This document shows, in pieces, positions 1 through 8,102 of a DNA stretch of 64,000 nucleotides. The notes under the pieces were generated by a model. The model was not told the DNA's origin. It saw only the letters and a list, made by a program, of their open reading frames with translations, and did not search any database. The DNA lies in the NCBI RefSeq assembly GCF_030268085.1, contig NZ_BSDE01000003.1, positions 124,001 to 188,000 of the forward strand. The letters run 5' to 3'. The DNA comes from Geothrix limicola. GTDB taxonomy: Bacteria > Acidobacteriota > Holophagae > Holophagales > Holophagaceae. The position numbers and the translations under genes were made by a program. Numbering within the stretch: position 1 is the stretch's first letter; every line of letters begins with the position of its first letter.

Positions 1-935
1 ATCCAGGCATCCTTGAAGCGGCGGTCCTTGATGGAGAAGAGCAGGCCGTCGGGATTGTAGGCCTTGTCCTGGCAGGAATAGATATTGAGGTCGGCGCCGA
101 TGACGGGGCGCACCTGGAGCATGGGGCACCAGGTGTAGGCCTTGTCGAAGGTGTGGAGCTGGTTGTCGAAGGCGTCCGAGATCTCGGTGTACTGGCCGAA
201 ATCCTGGATGGCCCGGGCCACCTGATCCTTCACCGCCTCGAAGTGCTTCGCGTGGTAGGCGACGTTCTTCGCGCCCTCGTTGCTGACGATGACCGGGGAG
301 ATCTTGATGCTGTCGAGGCCGAGGGTGGCCATGCGGCTCACGAGCTCGTGGATGTGAGGGCCGTTCTCGTGGCCCACCACGATGACGGCGCCGAGGTAGC
401 ACTTGCCGCCCAGCTTCTTGAAGGCCCGCATGTTCGACAGCACCTTCTCGAACTCGGTCTCCTTGGTGTTTCGCGCCTTGGCGTAGCTGGGCCCATCCCA
501 GCCGTCCACGGAGATCCGCACCCAGGTGCCGTGCTCCGCGAAGAGCTCCGCCACCTCGCCCGATAGACGCGATCCGTTGGTGAGGCTGGCGAAGGCGATG
601 CCGCCATCGACCAGGCGCTGGGTGGTCTTGAGCAGGTGGGGATAGACGAAGGGTTCGCCGCCCCCGCTGAAGGTCACAGCCCGCACCTTCATCTCGATGA
701 GGTCGTCCACGATCTCCATCATCTTGTCGAAGGGGATCTGATCCCGCTCGACCATGGTTTCACCCAGCTGGAAATCCTCCTGGCGGTAGGCGCAGAACCA
801 GCAGTCGTGGTTGCAGATGTTGGTGGGCTTGATGCGGACGTGGATGGGGGGGAGGACTTCGTCCACGGCAGGAGGGAGCGAGCTCACCTTGTCCGGATAG
901 CCGAAGACCTTGAGGTTCGTGTTCAGGATGGCCAT
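1..935 (-). CDS. Radical SAM protein with SPASM-like C-terminal part (truncated by window edge)
   Basis: The start at 935 gives a protein beginning MAILNTNLKVFGYPDK. A CxxxCxxC cluster (CNHDCWFC, Cys41/45/48) is the radical SAM [4Fe-4S] site, followed by a SAM-binding GGGEP motif (FSGGGEPFV). Near the window edge the sequence CPMLQVRPV...YSCQDKAYN is typical of the start of a SPASM-type auxiliary cluster region. About 311 codons are present and the C-terminus lies outside. It is the third gene of a minus-strand operon behind a GT41-TPR glycosyltransferase and a methyltransferase, with only 6 bases to the latter. A role in modifying a peptide or sugar is inferred from context; the substrate is unknown. 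Confidence 0.85.
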   Translation of the reverse strand, partial: MAILNTNLKVFGYPDKVSSLPPAVDEVLPPIHVRIKPTNICNHDCWFCAYRQEDFQLGETMVERDQIPFDKMMEIVDDLIEMKVRAVTFSGGGEPFVYPHLLKTTQRLVDGGIAFASLTNGSRLSGEVAELFAEHGTWVRISVDGWDGPSYAKARNTKETEFEKVLSNMRAFKKLGGKCYLGAVIVVGHENGPHIHELVSRMATLGLDSIKISPVIVSNEGAKNVAYHAKHFEAVKDQVARAIQDFGQYTEISDAFDNQLHTFDKAYTWCPMLQVRPVIGADLNIYSCQDKAYNPDGLLFSIKDRRFKDAW

Positions 936-941
936 GGGCCC

Positions 942-1604
942 CTACTCGAAAAAGATGAACTCATAGTCCCCTTCGTAGCCGAAGTGGCCTAGAAGCCAGA
1001 TCCATTCCTCTTCGTCAAAGAAGCTCTCGGCCGTTAATGCCCAGCATTGAAGGTTGAACAGCTCCTGCTCGTTCCGGTAGCTCTCCACCATCAGGTACTG
1101 GCGGCGGGCGACGCGGCTCATCTCCTTCAGGGCCCGCTCCAGCTGGAAGATCCGCAGGTTGTGCAGGGTGCCCAGCGAGATCACCAGATCGAAATGCCCG
1201 TCGGGAAAGGGGAAGGGCTGGCGGGCATCGTGCTTGAAGAGGAAGGGCCGGATGGGTTCGGGCGCGTCGGCCAATCCGTGTTCCGAGATGTCAAACCCCC
1301 GGCACTCCGCCTGGGGCAGCAGCTGCTGCAGCTCGTAGAGCAGGTGGGCCTTGCCGCAGCCCACATCCAGGATCCTGGCGTCCGGCCCGAGGTTGTAGGT
1401 CTCGATGAGCCGCTGGGCCACGCCCTTCCAGCGTCCATCGTAGCGGTAGCCGCCGTAGCCGTAGCGGCGGTCCCCATCCCAGTAGTCGCGGCCGTACTGC
1501 TTGCTGACGAGCATGGCTTCGACCTTGTTGTCGACCATGCGGGCGAGACAGTCCCGCTTCGTCTGGCGGTGGAGGGGCGTCACGAGGTTCAGCAGGGGGC
1601 TCAT
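942..1604 (-). CDS. SAM-dependent class I methyltransferase
   Basis: A 220-residue protein starting MSPLLNLVTPLHRQTKRDCL. The Rossmann motif I is ILDVGCGKAHLL at about residue 77, followed by an acidic GFDIS strand-2 region and a DLVISLGTLHNL motif, which together identify a class I SAM methyltransferase of the Methyltransf_11/25 type. An N-terminal Tyr/Gly-rich stretch (GRDYWDGDRRYGYGGYRYDG) is unusual. The open frame runs much further upstream, but the ATG at 1604 is chosen because it falls 10 bases after the stop of the upstream GT41 gene. It is co-transcribed with the radical SAM gene behind it. The acceptor could be a sugar or a protein side chain; nothing in the sequence decides this. 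Confidence 0.82.
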   Translation of the reverse strand: MSPLLNLVTPLHRQTKRDCLARMVDNKVEAMLVSKQYGRDYWDGDRRYGYGGYRYDGRWKGVAQRLIETYNLGPDARILDVGCGKAHLLYELQQLLPQAECRGFDISEHGLADAPEPIRPFLFKHDARQPFPFPDGHFDLVISLGTLHNLRIFQLERALKEMSRVARRQYLMVESYRNEQELFNLQCWALTAESFFDEEEWIWLLGHFGYEGDYEFIFFE

Positions 1605-1614
1605 GTGGATCCGA

Positions 1615-3834
1615 TCAGAAGGGCCTCGGGGGCTCAGGGTTCCGTTCCAGCCAGCGGTGCCAGAAGCTGCGGTAGGCGGCCTCCACGGCCCGCGTGTAGC
1701 GTTCCGGATTGCCGGCGGCCGAGGTGCGGATGCGCTCGCGCAGGCCCGCGCGAAGTTGGGCCAGGGCCTCAAGATCCGCGGCCTGTCGAAGGGCCAGGTC
1801 CACATAGGTGTCGGCATCTCGCGCCGTCCAGGCCTCAAGCCCCAGGGCCCCGAGGATGGCCGCGGAGAGGCGGCAGGCCGGATGATCCCCCAGCAGGGCC
1901 ACCACCGGCACGCCCATCCAGAGCGACTCCCAGGTCGTGATGCCGCCGTTCTGGGGGAAGGTGTCGAGGGTGATGTCCACCTCGCCATAGACCGCCAGAT
2001 GCGCCTGCCTCGAGGTGCGGCCCCGCAGGTCGAGGCGTTCGGCGCCGACGCCCCGCTTCTCGAAGGTGGCGAGGACGCGGGCCCGCACCTGGGGATCGTC
2101 CAGCACGCCATCCTTCAGCAGCAGGCGTGAACGGGGCACGGCGAGCAGGAGCTCGGCCCACTGCTCCATCAGGCCCGGCGTGATCTTTGAAAAGCGGTTG
2201 AGGCAACCGAAGGTAAGGTGGCCCTTCGATCTGGCGGGCAGATCCGTGACCGGCGGCGCGAAAGGCGGTGGATCGAAGGTGATGCAGCAGGGCAGATCGT
2301 ACGAGCTTTCAGCAAACAGGGGTCTGACCCCATCCGGAATGTGGATGGGGTCCGTGAACTGGTAGTCGATCATGGGCAGGCCCGTGCCGCCGCCGTGCCC
2401 CCAGGCCGTCACCTGGATGGGCGCGGGCCTGCGCCCGAAGACGGGCAGGCGATTTCCCGTGGAGTGCCCTGAAAGGTCGATGAGAATGTCGACGCCATCC
2501 TGCCGGATGCGCTCGGCCAGGTCGTCGTCGCCGAGCCTGGAACTGCGGACCCACTGATCCGCGAAACCCTGGAATTCGCGCGTACGGTCATCCTCGGTGA
2601 GGACGCCGGAATAGCAGATCACCTTGAAGGCGGAACGGTCATGATGGCGAAGGATGGGGCCGAAGCAGACCGCGGCCGAATGCTCGCAGAAGTCCGCGGA
2701 CACGTAGCCCAGGACGAGGGGGCGACCGGGGTTCCGGTCCCGGGCCGGGAGTGGGGTGACAGGCCAGGCGGGGCCGTGCATCTCGAAGAAGCGGCGCCGC
2801 TCCTCCTGGTGTCGGGCGAAGCTCAGTTCCGGCAGGAAGTCGAGCATGAAGATCTTGGGCGAATGGGCGGCGGCGTCGCTGGGATCGAGCGCGAGGACGC
2901 GATCCAGGTCCGCGATGGCCGCCTCGTGCCGGCCCATGAGATGCAGGGCCAGGGCGCGGTTCTTGAGCGCGCTGGTGGATTGCGGCGCCAGGACGAGGGA
3001 CCGGTCGAAGGCCGCCAGGGCCTCGCTGAAGCGGCGGAGCTGGAGCAGCGCATTGCCGCGGTTCATGAGCCCATCGGCCCGCTCCCCCGTGAGGGCCAGG
3101 GAGCGGTCGATGCTGGCCAGGGCCTGCTCGGGCCGCTGCAGGTCCAGCAGGGCCGTGCCGCGATTCAAGAGCGCGTCCGCGTGATCGGGGCGCAGGGACA
3201 GGGCCCGGTCGTGATCCTCGAGCCCCCGCTGCGGGTCGCCGAGCGCCTGCCGCACGGCCCCTCGGTCCGTTAGCGCGTCCGCATCATCGGGCCGCAGGCG
3301 CAGGGCTTCGTCTAGGCAGGCCAGGGCCTCCTCATGGCGATGCAGCTCCTGCAGCAGGCCCGCGAGGGCCCGAAGCACCCGGCCATCCTCGGGCTCGAGG
3401 GACCGGGCTTTTTCGAGGGCGGCCCGGGCCTGCTCGCTTCTCCCGAGGGAACGCAGGGCCACGGCCTGGTTGAGCAGGGCCTCGACGGACTTCGGATTGA
3501 TCAGGAGCGCCAACTGGTAGTGCTGCAGCGCCTCTTCGGCCCGGCCCAGGTTCCAGAGCGCGACTCCACGGTTCATGTGGGCGAGGGCGGATCTCGGATG
3601 AAGCTGGAGGGCCGTCGCCAAGATTTGCGCCGCGTCTTCGTAATGGCCCCGCTGGTTCGCGATGACGCCCAGCTGGTGCGTGGCGATGAAGTGGCGCGCG
3701 TCCTGGCCCAGGATCCTGCGAAACAGGTCCTCAGCCCCATCCAAATCGCCCAGGTCGTGTCGGTGGAGCGCCGCCTCCAGCAGGGAGGTCTTGGCCTCGG
3801 CGGATTCCGGCGCGGGATCGGGCGAAAGGGGCAT
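1615..3834 (-). CDS. TPR protein with SPINDLY/OGT-like glycosyltransferase domain (GT41)
   Basis: A 739-residue protein. Residues ~15-300 are a chain of tetratricopeptide repeats (repeated A-x-x-x-x-x-A-L-x-L-x-P units). The C-terminal ~400 residues carry GT41 signatures: GYVSADFCEHSAAV (with the catalytic-region His), DLSGHSTGNRLPVFGRRPAP, FGCLNRFSKITP, and DITLDTFPQNGGITTWESLW followed by MGVPVV. In this family the TPRs bind the protein substrate and the C-terminus transfers a sugar from a nucleotide donor to Ser/Thr. TPR-OGT-like enzymes in other bacteria (for example FlmG of Caulobacter) modify flagellin. A flagellin gene lies 15 kb away and nucleotide-sugar genes are next door, so flagellin is a plausible but unproven substrate. 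First gene of a minus-strand operon. Confidence 0.88.
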   Translation of the reverse strand: MPLSPDPAPESAEAKTSLLEAALHRHDLGDLDGAEDLFRRILGQDARHFIATHQLGVIANQRGHYEDAAQILATALQLHPRSALAHMNRGVALWNLGRAEEALQHYQLALLINPKSVEALLNQAVALRSLGRSEQARAALEKARSLEPEDGRVLRALAGLLQELHRHEEALACLDEALRLRPDDADALTDRGAVRQALGDPQRGLEDHDRALSLRPDHADALLNRGTALLDLQRPEQALASIDRSLALTGERADGLMNRGNALLQLRRFSEALAAFDRSLVLAPQSTSALKNRALALHLMGRHEAAIADLDRVLALDPSDAAAHSPKIFMLDFLPELSFARHQEERRRFFEMHGPAWPVTPLPARDRNPGRPLVLGYVSADFCEHSAAVCFGPILRHHDRSAFKVICYSGVLTEDDRTREFQGFADQWVRSSRLGDDDLAERIRQDGVDILIDLSGHSTGNRLPVFGRRPAPIQVTAWGHGGGTGLPMIDYQFTDPIHIPDGVRPLFAESSYDLPCCITFDPPPFAPPVTDLPARSKGHLTFGCLNRFSKITPGLMEQWAELLLAVPRSRLLLKDGVLDDPQVRARVLATFEKRGVGAERLDLRGRTSRQAHLAVYGEVDITLDTFPQNGGITTWESLWMGVPVVALLGDHPACRLSAAILGALGLEAWTARDADTYVDLALRQAADLEALAQLRAGLRERIRTSAAGNPERYTRAVEAAYRSFWHRWLERNPEPPRPF

Positions 3835-3944
3835 GGACAGCGGGTTTCCAAGTGAGTGGTATGAAGGTAGGAGACAGGCCTATCTTGAACCTTTCGTCCC
3901 AGCTTGGTTCAAACATTTCAAACGTTCTGTGTAGAGTGGTGGGC
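3835..3944. promoter_or_regulatory. Divergent promoter region with TTGAACC/GGTTCAA inverted repeat
   Basis: This 110-base gap separates the minus-strand GT41 operon from the plus-strand sugar operon, so both promoters should lie in it. It contains an exact inverted repeat, TTGAACC (3885-3891) and GGTTCAA (3906-3912), with centres 21 bp apart, about two helical turns. TTCAAAC also occurs as a direct repeat (3908-3914 and 3917-3923). The A/T content is higher than in the flanking genes. A -35-like TTCAAA near 3908 and a -10-like TAGAGT near 3933 could drive the epimerase gene. An operator function is inferred from symmetry and position only. Confidence 0.35.
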
Positions 3945-4937
3945 ATGAGCCTCAAAACGGTCGTCACGGGCGGAGCGGGTTTTATCGGGAGCCATCTCGT
4001 GGAGCGGCTTCTCGGCGAGGGTCACCACGTCACGGTGGTGGACAACTTCGCCACGGGTCGCCTGGAGAACCTGGCGGGCTTCCGGGATCACGCCAACCTT
4101 GTCGTCGAAAAGGTGGACGTCGCGGATTTCCTGACTCTCCGCCCCATCTTCGAGGGCCGCGACTGGGTGTTCCACCTCGCGGGCCTCGCCGACATCGTGC
4201 CCTCCATCCAGCGGCCCCTGGAATACCACCACGCCAACGTGGACGGCACCATCTCCGTGCTGGAATCCGCGCGGCTCGGCGGCGTGAAGCGCCTGCTCTA
4301 CGCCGCGTCTTCGACCTGCTACGGCCTGCCCGACGCGGTGCCCACGCCTGAAACGGCGCCCATCCGCCCCATGTTCCCCTACGCCCAGACCAAGTACATG
4401 GGCGAGGAGTACGTGATGGCCTGGCACAAGATCTACCACCTGCCCGTGGTCTCGCTGCGCCTCTTCAACGTGTTCGGCCCGCGCTCCCGCACCACGGGAA
4501 CCTACGGCGCGGTCTTCGGGGTCTTCCTCGCCCAGAAGCTCGCCGGAAAACCCTACACGGTGGTGGGCGATGGTCAGCAGACCCGCGACTTCACCTATGT
4601 CACGGACGTGGTGGATGCCTTCGTGAAGGCCGCCCAATCCGAGGTGGCCGGGGAGATCTTCAACGTCGGTTCGGGAGGCACGTACAGCGTGAACCGCCTG
4701 GTCCAGCTTCTTGGCGGGGATGTTGCTTATGTCCCCAAGCGACCCGGGGAACCCGACTGTACCTTCGCGGATACCAGCAAAATATGCCGCGCACTCGGTT
4801 GGAAACCCCAGGTGAGCTTCGAGCAGGGGGTCACCCATATGTTGAATCACATCGAAATGTGGCGACAGGCGCCCGTGTGGGACACGGCCTCCGTCCAGGA
4901 AGCGACCCGCGACTGGTTCAAGTACCTCGGCCGGTGA
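3945..4937 (+). CDS. NAD-dependent epimerase/dehydratase (extended SDR)
   Basis: 330 residues. The nucleotide-binding motif GGAGFIGSHL lies at residues ~7-16, then VDNFATG. The active-site Ser/Thr region is ASSTCYG (~121-127) and the catalytic YxxxK is YAQTK (~145-149). LRLFNVFGPR and GDGQQTRDFTYV are typical of UDP-glucose 4-epimerase and related nucleotide-sugar epimerases. The frame is open to 3852, but the ATG at 3945 places the Rossmann glycine motif at the usual distance from the N-terminus. First gene of the plus-strand sugar operon, 7 bases before the kinase/nucleotidyltransferase gene. It could epimerise an NDP-hexose or NDP-heptose. Confidence 0.88.
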   Translation: MSLKTVVTGGAGFIGSHLVERLLGEGHHVTVVDNFATGRLENLAGFRDHANLVVEKVDVADFLTLRPIFEGRDWVFHLAGLADIVPSIQRPLEYHHANVDGTISVLESARLGGVKRLLYAASSTCYGLPDAVPTPETAPIRPMFPYAQTKYMGEEYVMAWHKIYHLPVVSLRLFNVFGPRSRTTGTYGAVFGVFLAQKLAGKPYTVVGDGQQTRDFTYVTDVVDAFVKAAQSEVAGEIFNVGSGGTYSVNRLVQLLGGDVAYVPKRPGEPDCTFADTSKICRALGWKPQVSFEQGVTHMLNHIEMWRQAPVWDTASVQEATRDWFKYLGR

Positions 4938-4944
4938 GCGCGCC

Positions 4945-6462
4945 ATGCCCACCACCGACAAGGTCCTGAGCCTCGAAAACCTGGCGCACCGGCTGGAGGA
5001 TCGAACCCAGGGACAGCGGGTCGTCCTCTGTCACGGCGATTTCGAGGTCCTCCACCCGGGCTACATCCACTATCTGGAGGAGGCCCGCCGAATGGGCGAC
5101 GTGCTGGTGGTGACCCTCACCCCCGACCGTCACCTGCCCCAGACCTTCACCTACCCGCATTTCGACGGGCCCCAGCGGGCCCAATCCCTCGCGGCGCTGT
5201 CCATGGTGGACTTCGTGGTGGTGAGCCCCCACGCCGACACCGCCGGCGCCATCCGCCTTTTGAAGCCCGATGTCTTCGTGCGCGGCGATGGCGAGACCTC
5301 CGACCACGGCGAGGGCCAGGCCCTGGCGGAAGTGGGGGCGCGGCTCGCCGTCGCCCACGCGCCCACGCCCGTGATGTCGTACTACAACCCGATGTCCGTC
5401 TACCCGAAGGAGGTGACGGAATTCCTGGAGGACTTCTCCTCCCGCCACTCGGCCGCCTCCATCACCCAGTGGCTGGATGCGGGGCGCCGCCTCAAGGTAC
5501 TCGTGGTGGGCGAAACCATCATCGACGAGTACCACTACGTCGAGACCATGGGCAAATCCGGCAAGGAGCCCATCCTCGCCACCCGCTACCAGCGCACGGA
5601 GAGCTTCGCCGGCGGCATCCTCGCCGTGGCGAACAACGTGGCCGCCTTCGTGGACCAGGTGGACATGCTCACGGTCCTCGGCCGCCAGGACGGCAAGCCC
5701 GATCCCACCGAGCCCTTCATCCACCAGCACCTCAATCCCAAAGTCCGCCCCATCTTCCTCTACCAGGACGACGCGCCCACCATCGTCAAGCGGCGCTTCG
5801 TGGAGAGCTACCCGCTGCAGAAGCTCTTCGAGGTCTACCTGCTGAAGCACATGGAAGAGGTCAGCCCCCTGGCCGACGAACTCTGCGACAAACTGGAGGC
5901 CATCCTGCCGGACTACGACGTGGTGCTCGTCACGGACTACGGCCACGGCATGATCGTGCCCCGCGCCGTGGAGCTTCTCTGCCAGAAGGCTCGCTTCCTC
6001 GCGGTGAATACCCAGACCAACGCCGACAACCAGGGCTTCAACACCATTTCGAAGTACCGCCGCGCCGACTTCATCAGCCTCTCCGAAAAGGAGCTCCGGC
6101 TGGAGGTGCGCAGCCGCCGCCGGGAAACCGCCTCGATCATGGAAGAGGTGGCCGGCAAGATGGGCTGCCAGACCCTGCTCGTCACCTCGGGCCAGCACGG
6201 CAACCAGCTCTTCAGCCGCAACGAAGGCTTCTTCCGCTCGCCTTCGCTGTCCAACCGCATCCTCGACCGCGTGGGCGCGGGCGATGCCGTCTTCTCCGCC
6301 ACCACCCTCTGCGTGGCCCAGGGCGCCCCCGTGGACGTGGTCGGCTTCATCGGCAATATCGTCGGGGCCCACGCCGTGGCGACGGTGGGTCACCGCACCT
6401 CCCTGGACGCCGAGCTTCTGGCGCAGCATATTTCAGCGCTTCTCGAACAGGGGGCCTCATGA
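4945..6462 (+). CDS. Bifunctional nucleotidyltransferase-PfkB sugar kinase (HldE-related, domain order reversed)
   Basis: 505 residues. Residues ~20-150 resemble a cytidylyltransferase-type domain (CHGDFEVLHPGYIHYLEEAR, then LLKPDVFVRGDGE). Residues ~185-505 form a PfkB/ribokinase-type kinase with FAGGILAVANNV, DYGHGMIVP and the catalytic DRVGAGDAVFSATTL (Asp ~446). HldE, which makes ADP-heptose, carries the same two activities with the kinase first; here the transferase comes first. The HxGH nucleotide-binding motif reads HPGY, so the second His is Tyr and transferase activity is uncertain. The stop overlaps the start of the GmhA-like isomerase. A heptose-phosphate substrate is inferred from the GmhA and GmhB neighbours. 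Confidence 0.82.
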   Translation: MPTTDKVLSLENLAHRLEDRTQGQRVVLCHGDFEVLHPGYIHYLEEARRMGDVLVVTLTPDRHLPQTFTYPHFDGPQRAQSLAALSMVDFVVVSPHADTAGAIRLLKPDVFVRGDGETSDHGEGQALAEVGARLAVAHAPTPVMSYYNPMSVYPKEVTEFLEDFSSRHSAASITQWLDAGRRLKVLVVGETIIDEYHYVETMGKSGKEPILATRYQRTESFAGGILAVANNVAAFVDQVDMLTVLGRQDGKPDPTEPFIHQHLNPKVRPIFLYQDDAPTIVKRRFVESYPLQKLFEVYLLKHMEEVSPLADELCDKLEAILPDYDVVLVTDYGHGMIVPRAVELLCQKARFLAVNTQTNADNQGFNTISKYRRADFISLSEKELRLEVRSRRRETASIMEEVAGKMGCQTLLVTSGQHGNQLFSRNEGFFRSPSLSNRILDRVGAGDAVFSATTLCVAQGAPVDVVGFIGNIVGAHAVATVGHRTSLDAELLAQHISALLEQGAS

Positions 6463-7058
6463 ACCCAGCACCCAGCATTTCCAGCCTCTGGCTTGAACAC
6501 CTCGCCCGGCACCCCGGGGAAGTGGTGAGCACGGGATCCGCCGGGGAGGCCTTCGCCTTCGACGAGGCCATCCAGGCCGCCAAGGCCATGCTTCTGGAGG
6601 CCAAGGCCCACGGGAAGAAGGTCCTCATCATTGGCAACGGCGGCAGCGCCGCCATCGCGAGCCACATGCAGACGGACCTCTGCCACAGCCTGGGCATCCG
6701 CGGCCTCGTGTTCAACGAGCCGCCCCTGCTCACGGCCCTCTCCAACGACAACGGCTACGAGAACGCCTTCCAGCGGCTCGTGGACCTGTGGGGCGATGCG
6801 GGCGACGTGCTCGTGGCCATCAGCAGTTCGGGCCGTTCGGCCAACATCCTCAACGCCTGCGCGGCTGCGCGGGCGCGGGGCCTCGGCCTCATCACCTACT
6901 CGGGATTCGGCGCCGACAACCCCCTGCGCGGCAAGGGCGACCTCAACTTCTACGTGGCCAACGCCAACTACGGCCCGGTGGAATCCGCTCACGCCGTGCT
7001 GGTGCACCACCTCACCGACCAGGTGCTGGCACACCTCCGCGCCCAGGTGCCCGCATGA
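6459..7058 (+). CDS. gmhA: SIS-domain phosphosugar isomerase, GmhA-like (sedoheptulose-7-phosphate isomerase)
   Basis: 199 residues, the usual size of GmhA. The SIS signature IIGNGGSAAIASHMQTDL (~57-74) matches the GmhA sequence type (GNGGSA-ASHFAxEL), with a second phosphate-binding stretch AISSSGRSANIL. GmhA converts sedoheptulose-7-P to D-glycero-D-manno-heptose-7-P in the cytoplasm. The start ATG overlaps the previous stop (ATGA), and its own stop overlaps the next start the same way. Cluster membership with a sugar kinase, a GmhB-like phosphatase and a nucleotidyltransferase supports a heptose role. Another phosphosugar substrate cannot be excluded. Confidence 0.85.
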   Translation: MNPAPSISSLWLEHLARHPGEVVSTGSAGEAFAFDEAIQAAKAMLLEAKAHGKKVLIIGNGGSAAIASHMQTDLCHSLGIRGLVFNEPPLLTALSNDNGYENAFQRLVDLWGDAGDVLVAISSSGRSANILNACAAARARGLGLITYSGFGADNPLRGKGDLNFYVANANYGPVESAHAVLVHHLTDQVLAHLRAQVPA

Positions 7059-8074
7059 ATTCCACGCTCAAACCTGGCCTCAAGTTCGACCGCGTGCTCG
7101 TCACCGGCGGCGCCGGCTATGTCGGCTCCATCCTGGTGCCCAAGCTCCTGGCGGCGGGCTACCGCGTGCGGGTGCTGGACCTCTACCTCTACGGCGACCA
7201 CGTGCTGGACGCAGTGAAGGATCATCCCGGTCTGGAGCAGGTCAAGGGCGACCTGCGAGACACGGAGCTCCTGAAGAAGGTGATCCCCGGCTGCCAGGCC
7301 GTCATCCACCTCGCCTGCATCTCCAACGATCCGAGCTTCGAACTGGATCCCGACCTCGGCAAGAGCATCAACTACGACGCCTTCTTCGGCCTGGTGGACA
7401 TCAGCAAGGCCAGCGGCGTGCAGCGGTTCATCTATGCCTCGTCCTCGAGCGTCTACGGCGTGAAGCCCGGCCAGGACGTCACCGAGGAACTGAGCCTCGA
7501 GCCCCTGACGGACTATTCGAAGTACAAGGCCATGTGCGAAGAGGTGCTCCAGGCCAAGCGCGAGCCCGGCTTCACCACGCTGACGCTGCGCCCCGCCACC
7601 GTGTGCGGCTATTCCCCGCGCCTGCGGCTGGATCTGGCGGTCAACGTCATGGCCGCCCACGCCCACGTCAACCGCCTCATCAAGGTCTTCGGCGGCGGCC
7701 AGATGCGGCCGAACCTCCACATCCAGGACATGACCGATCTCTACCTCAAGACCCTCCTGTGGGAATCCGAAGCCATCGACGGGAAGACGTACAACGCCGG
7801 CTACCAGAACCACACGGTGGGCGAGATCGCCCAGATCGTGAAGGGCGTGATGGGCGAGGACGTGGGCATCGTCACCACGCCCACGGACGACAACCGTTCG
7901 TACCACATCTCCTCGGAGAAGATCCGGCGAGAGCTGGGTTTCGAGCCGAAGTACACCATCCAGGCTGCCGTCCAGGATCTGAAGCAGGCCTTCCAGGCGG
8001 GCCTCGTGACGGATCCCCTGACCAATCCGCTCTACTCCAACATCAAGCTCATGCAGAGCGTGGCGCTCCACTGA
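7055..8074 (+). CDS. NAD-dependent epimerase/dehydratase (extended SDR)
   Basis: 339 residues. The NAD-binding motif is GGAGYVGS (~16-23), followed by LDLYLYG. The active-site region is ASSSSVYG (~128-135) and the YxxxK motif is YSKYK (~154-158); RPATVCGYSPR and HIQDMTDLY follow. It belongs to the nucleotide-sugar epimerase/dehydratase family, distinct from the epimerase at the head of the operon. Coupled to the GmhA-like gene by an ATGA overlap. In a heptose pathway such an enzyme could act as C4/C6 epimerase, dehydratase or reductase on the NDP-sugar; the sequence alone does not settle which. Confidence 0.87.
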   Translation: MNSTLKPGLKFDRVLVTGGAGYVGSILVPKLLAAGYRVRVLDLYLYGDHVLDAVKDHPGLEQVKGDLRDTELLKKVIPGCQAVIHLACISNDPSFELDPDLGKSINYDAFFGLVDISKASGVQRFIYASSSSVYGVKPGQDVTEELSLEPLTDYSKYKAMCEEVLQAKREPGFTTLTLRPATVCGYSPRLRLDLAVNVMAAHAHVNRLIKVFGGGQMRPNLHIQDMTDLYLKTLLWESEAIDGKTYNAGYQNHTVGEIAQIVKGVMGEDVGIVTTPTDDNRSYHISSEKIRRELGFEPKYTIQAAVQDLKQAFQAGLVTDPLTNPLYSNIKLMQSVALH

Positions 8075-8102
8075 GGCCGGCCCCCGCCCCTTCGGAGCCC
8101 CC

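Noticed and set aside
3300-3600. Repetitive DNA-like periodicity in the first kilobases
   Set aside because: It reflects the TPR repeats of the GT41 protein, not a DNA repeat or CRISPR array; units are diverged at base level.
4918-6429. 503-residue minus-strand open frame
   Set aside because: It mirrors the bifunctional kinase gene on the other strand; its product is His/Gly/Val/Glu-rich nonsense with no domain, a GC-rich shadow.
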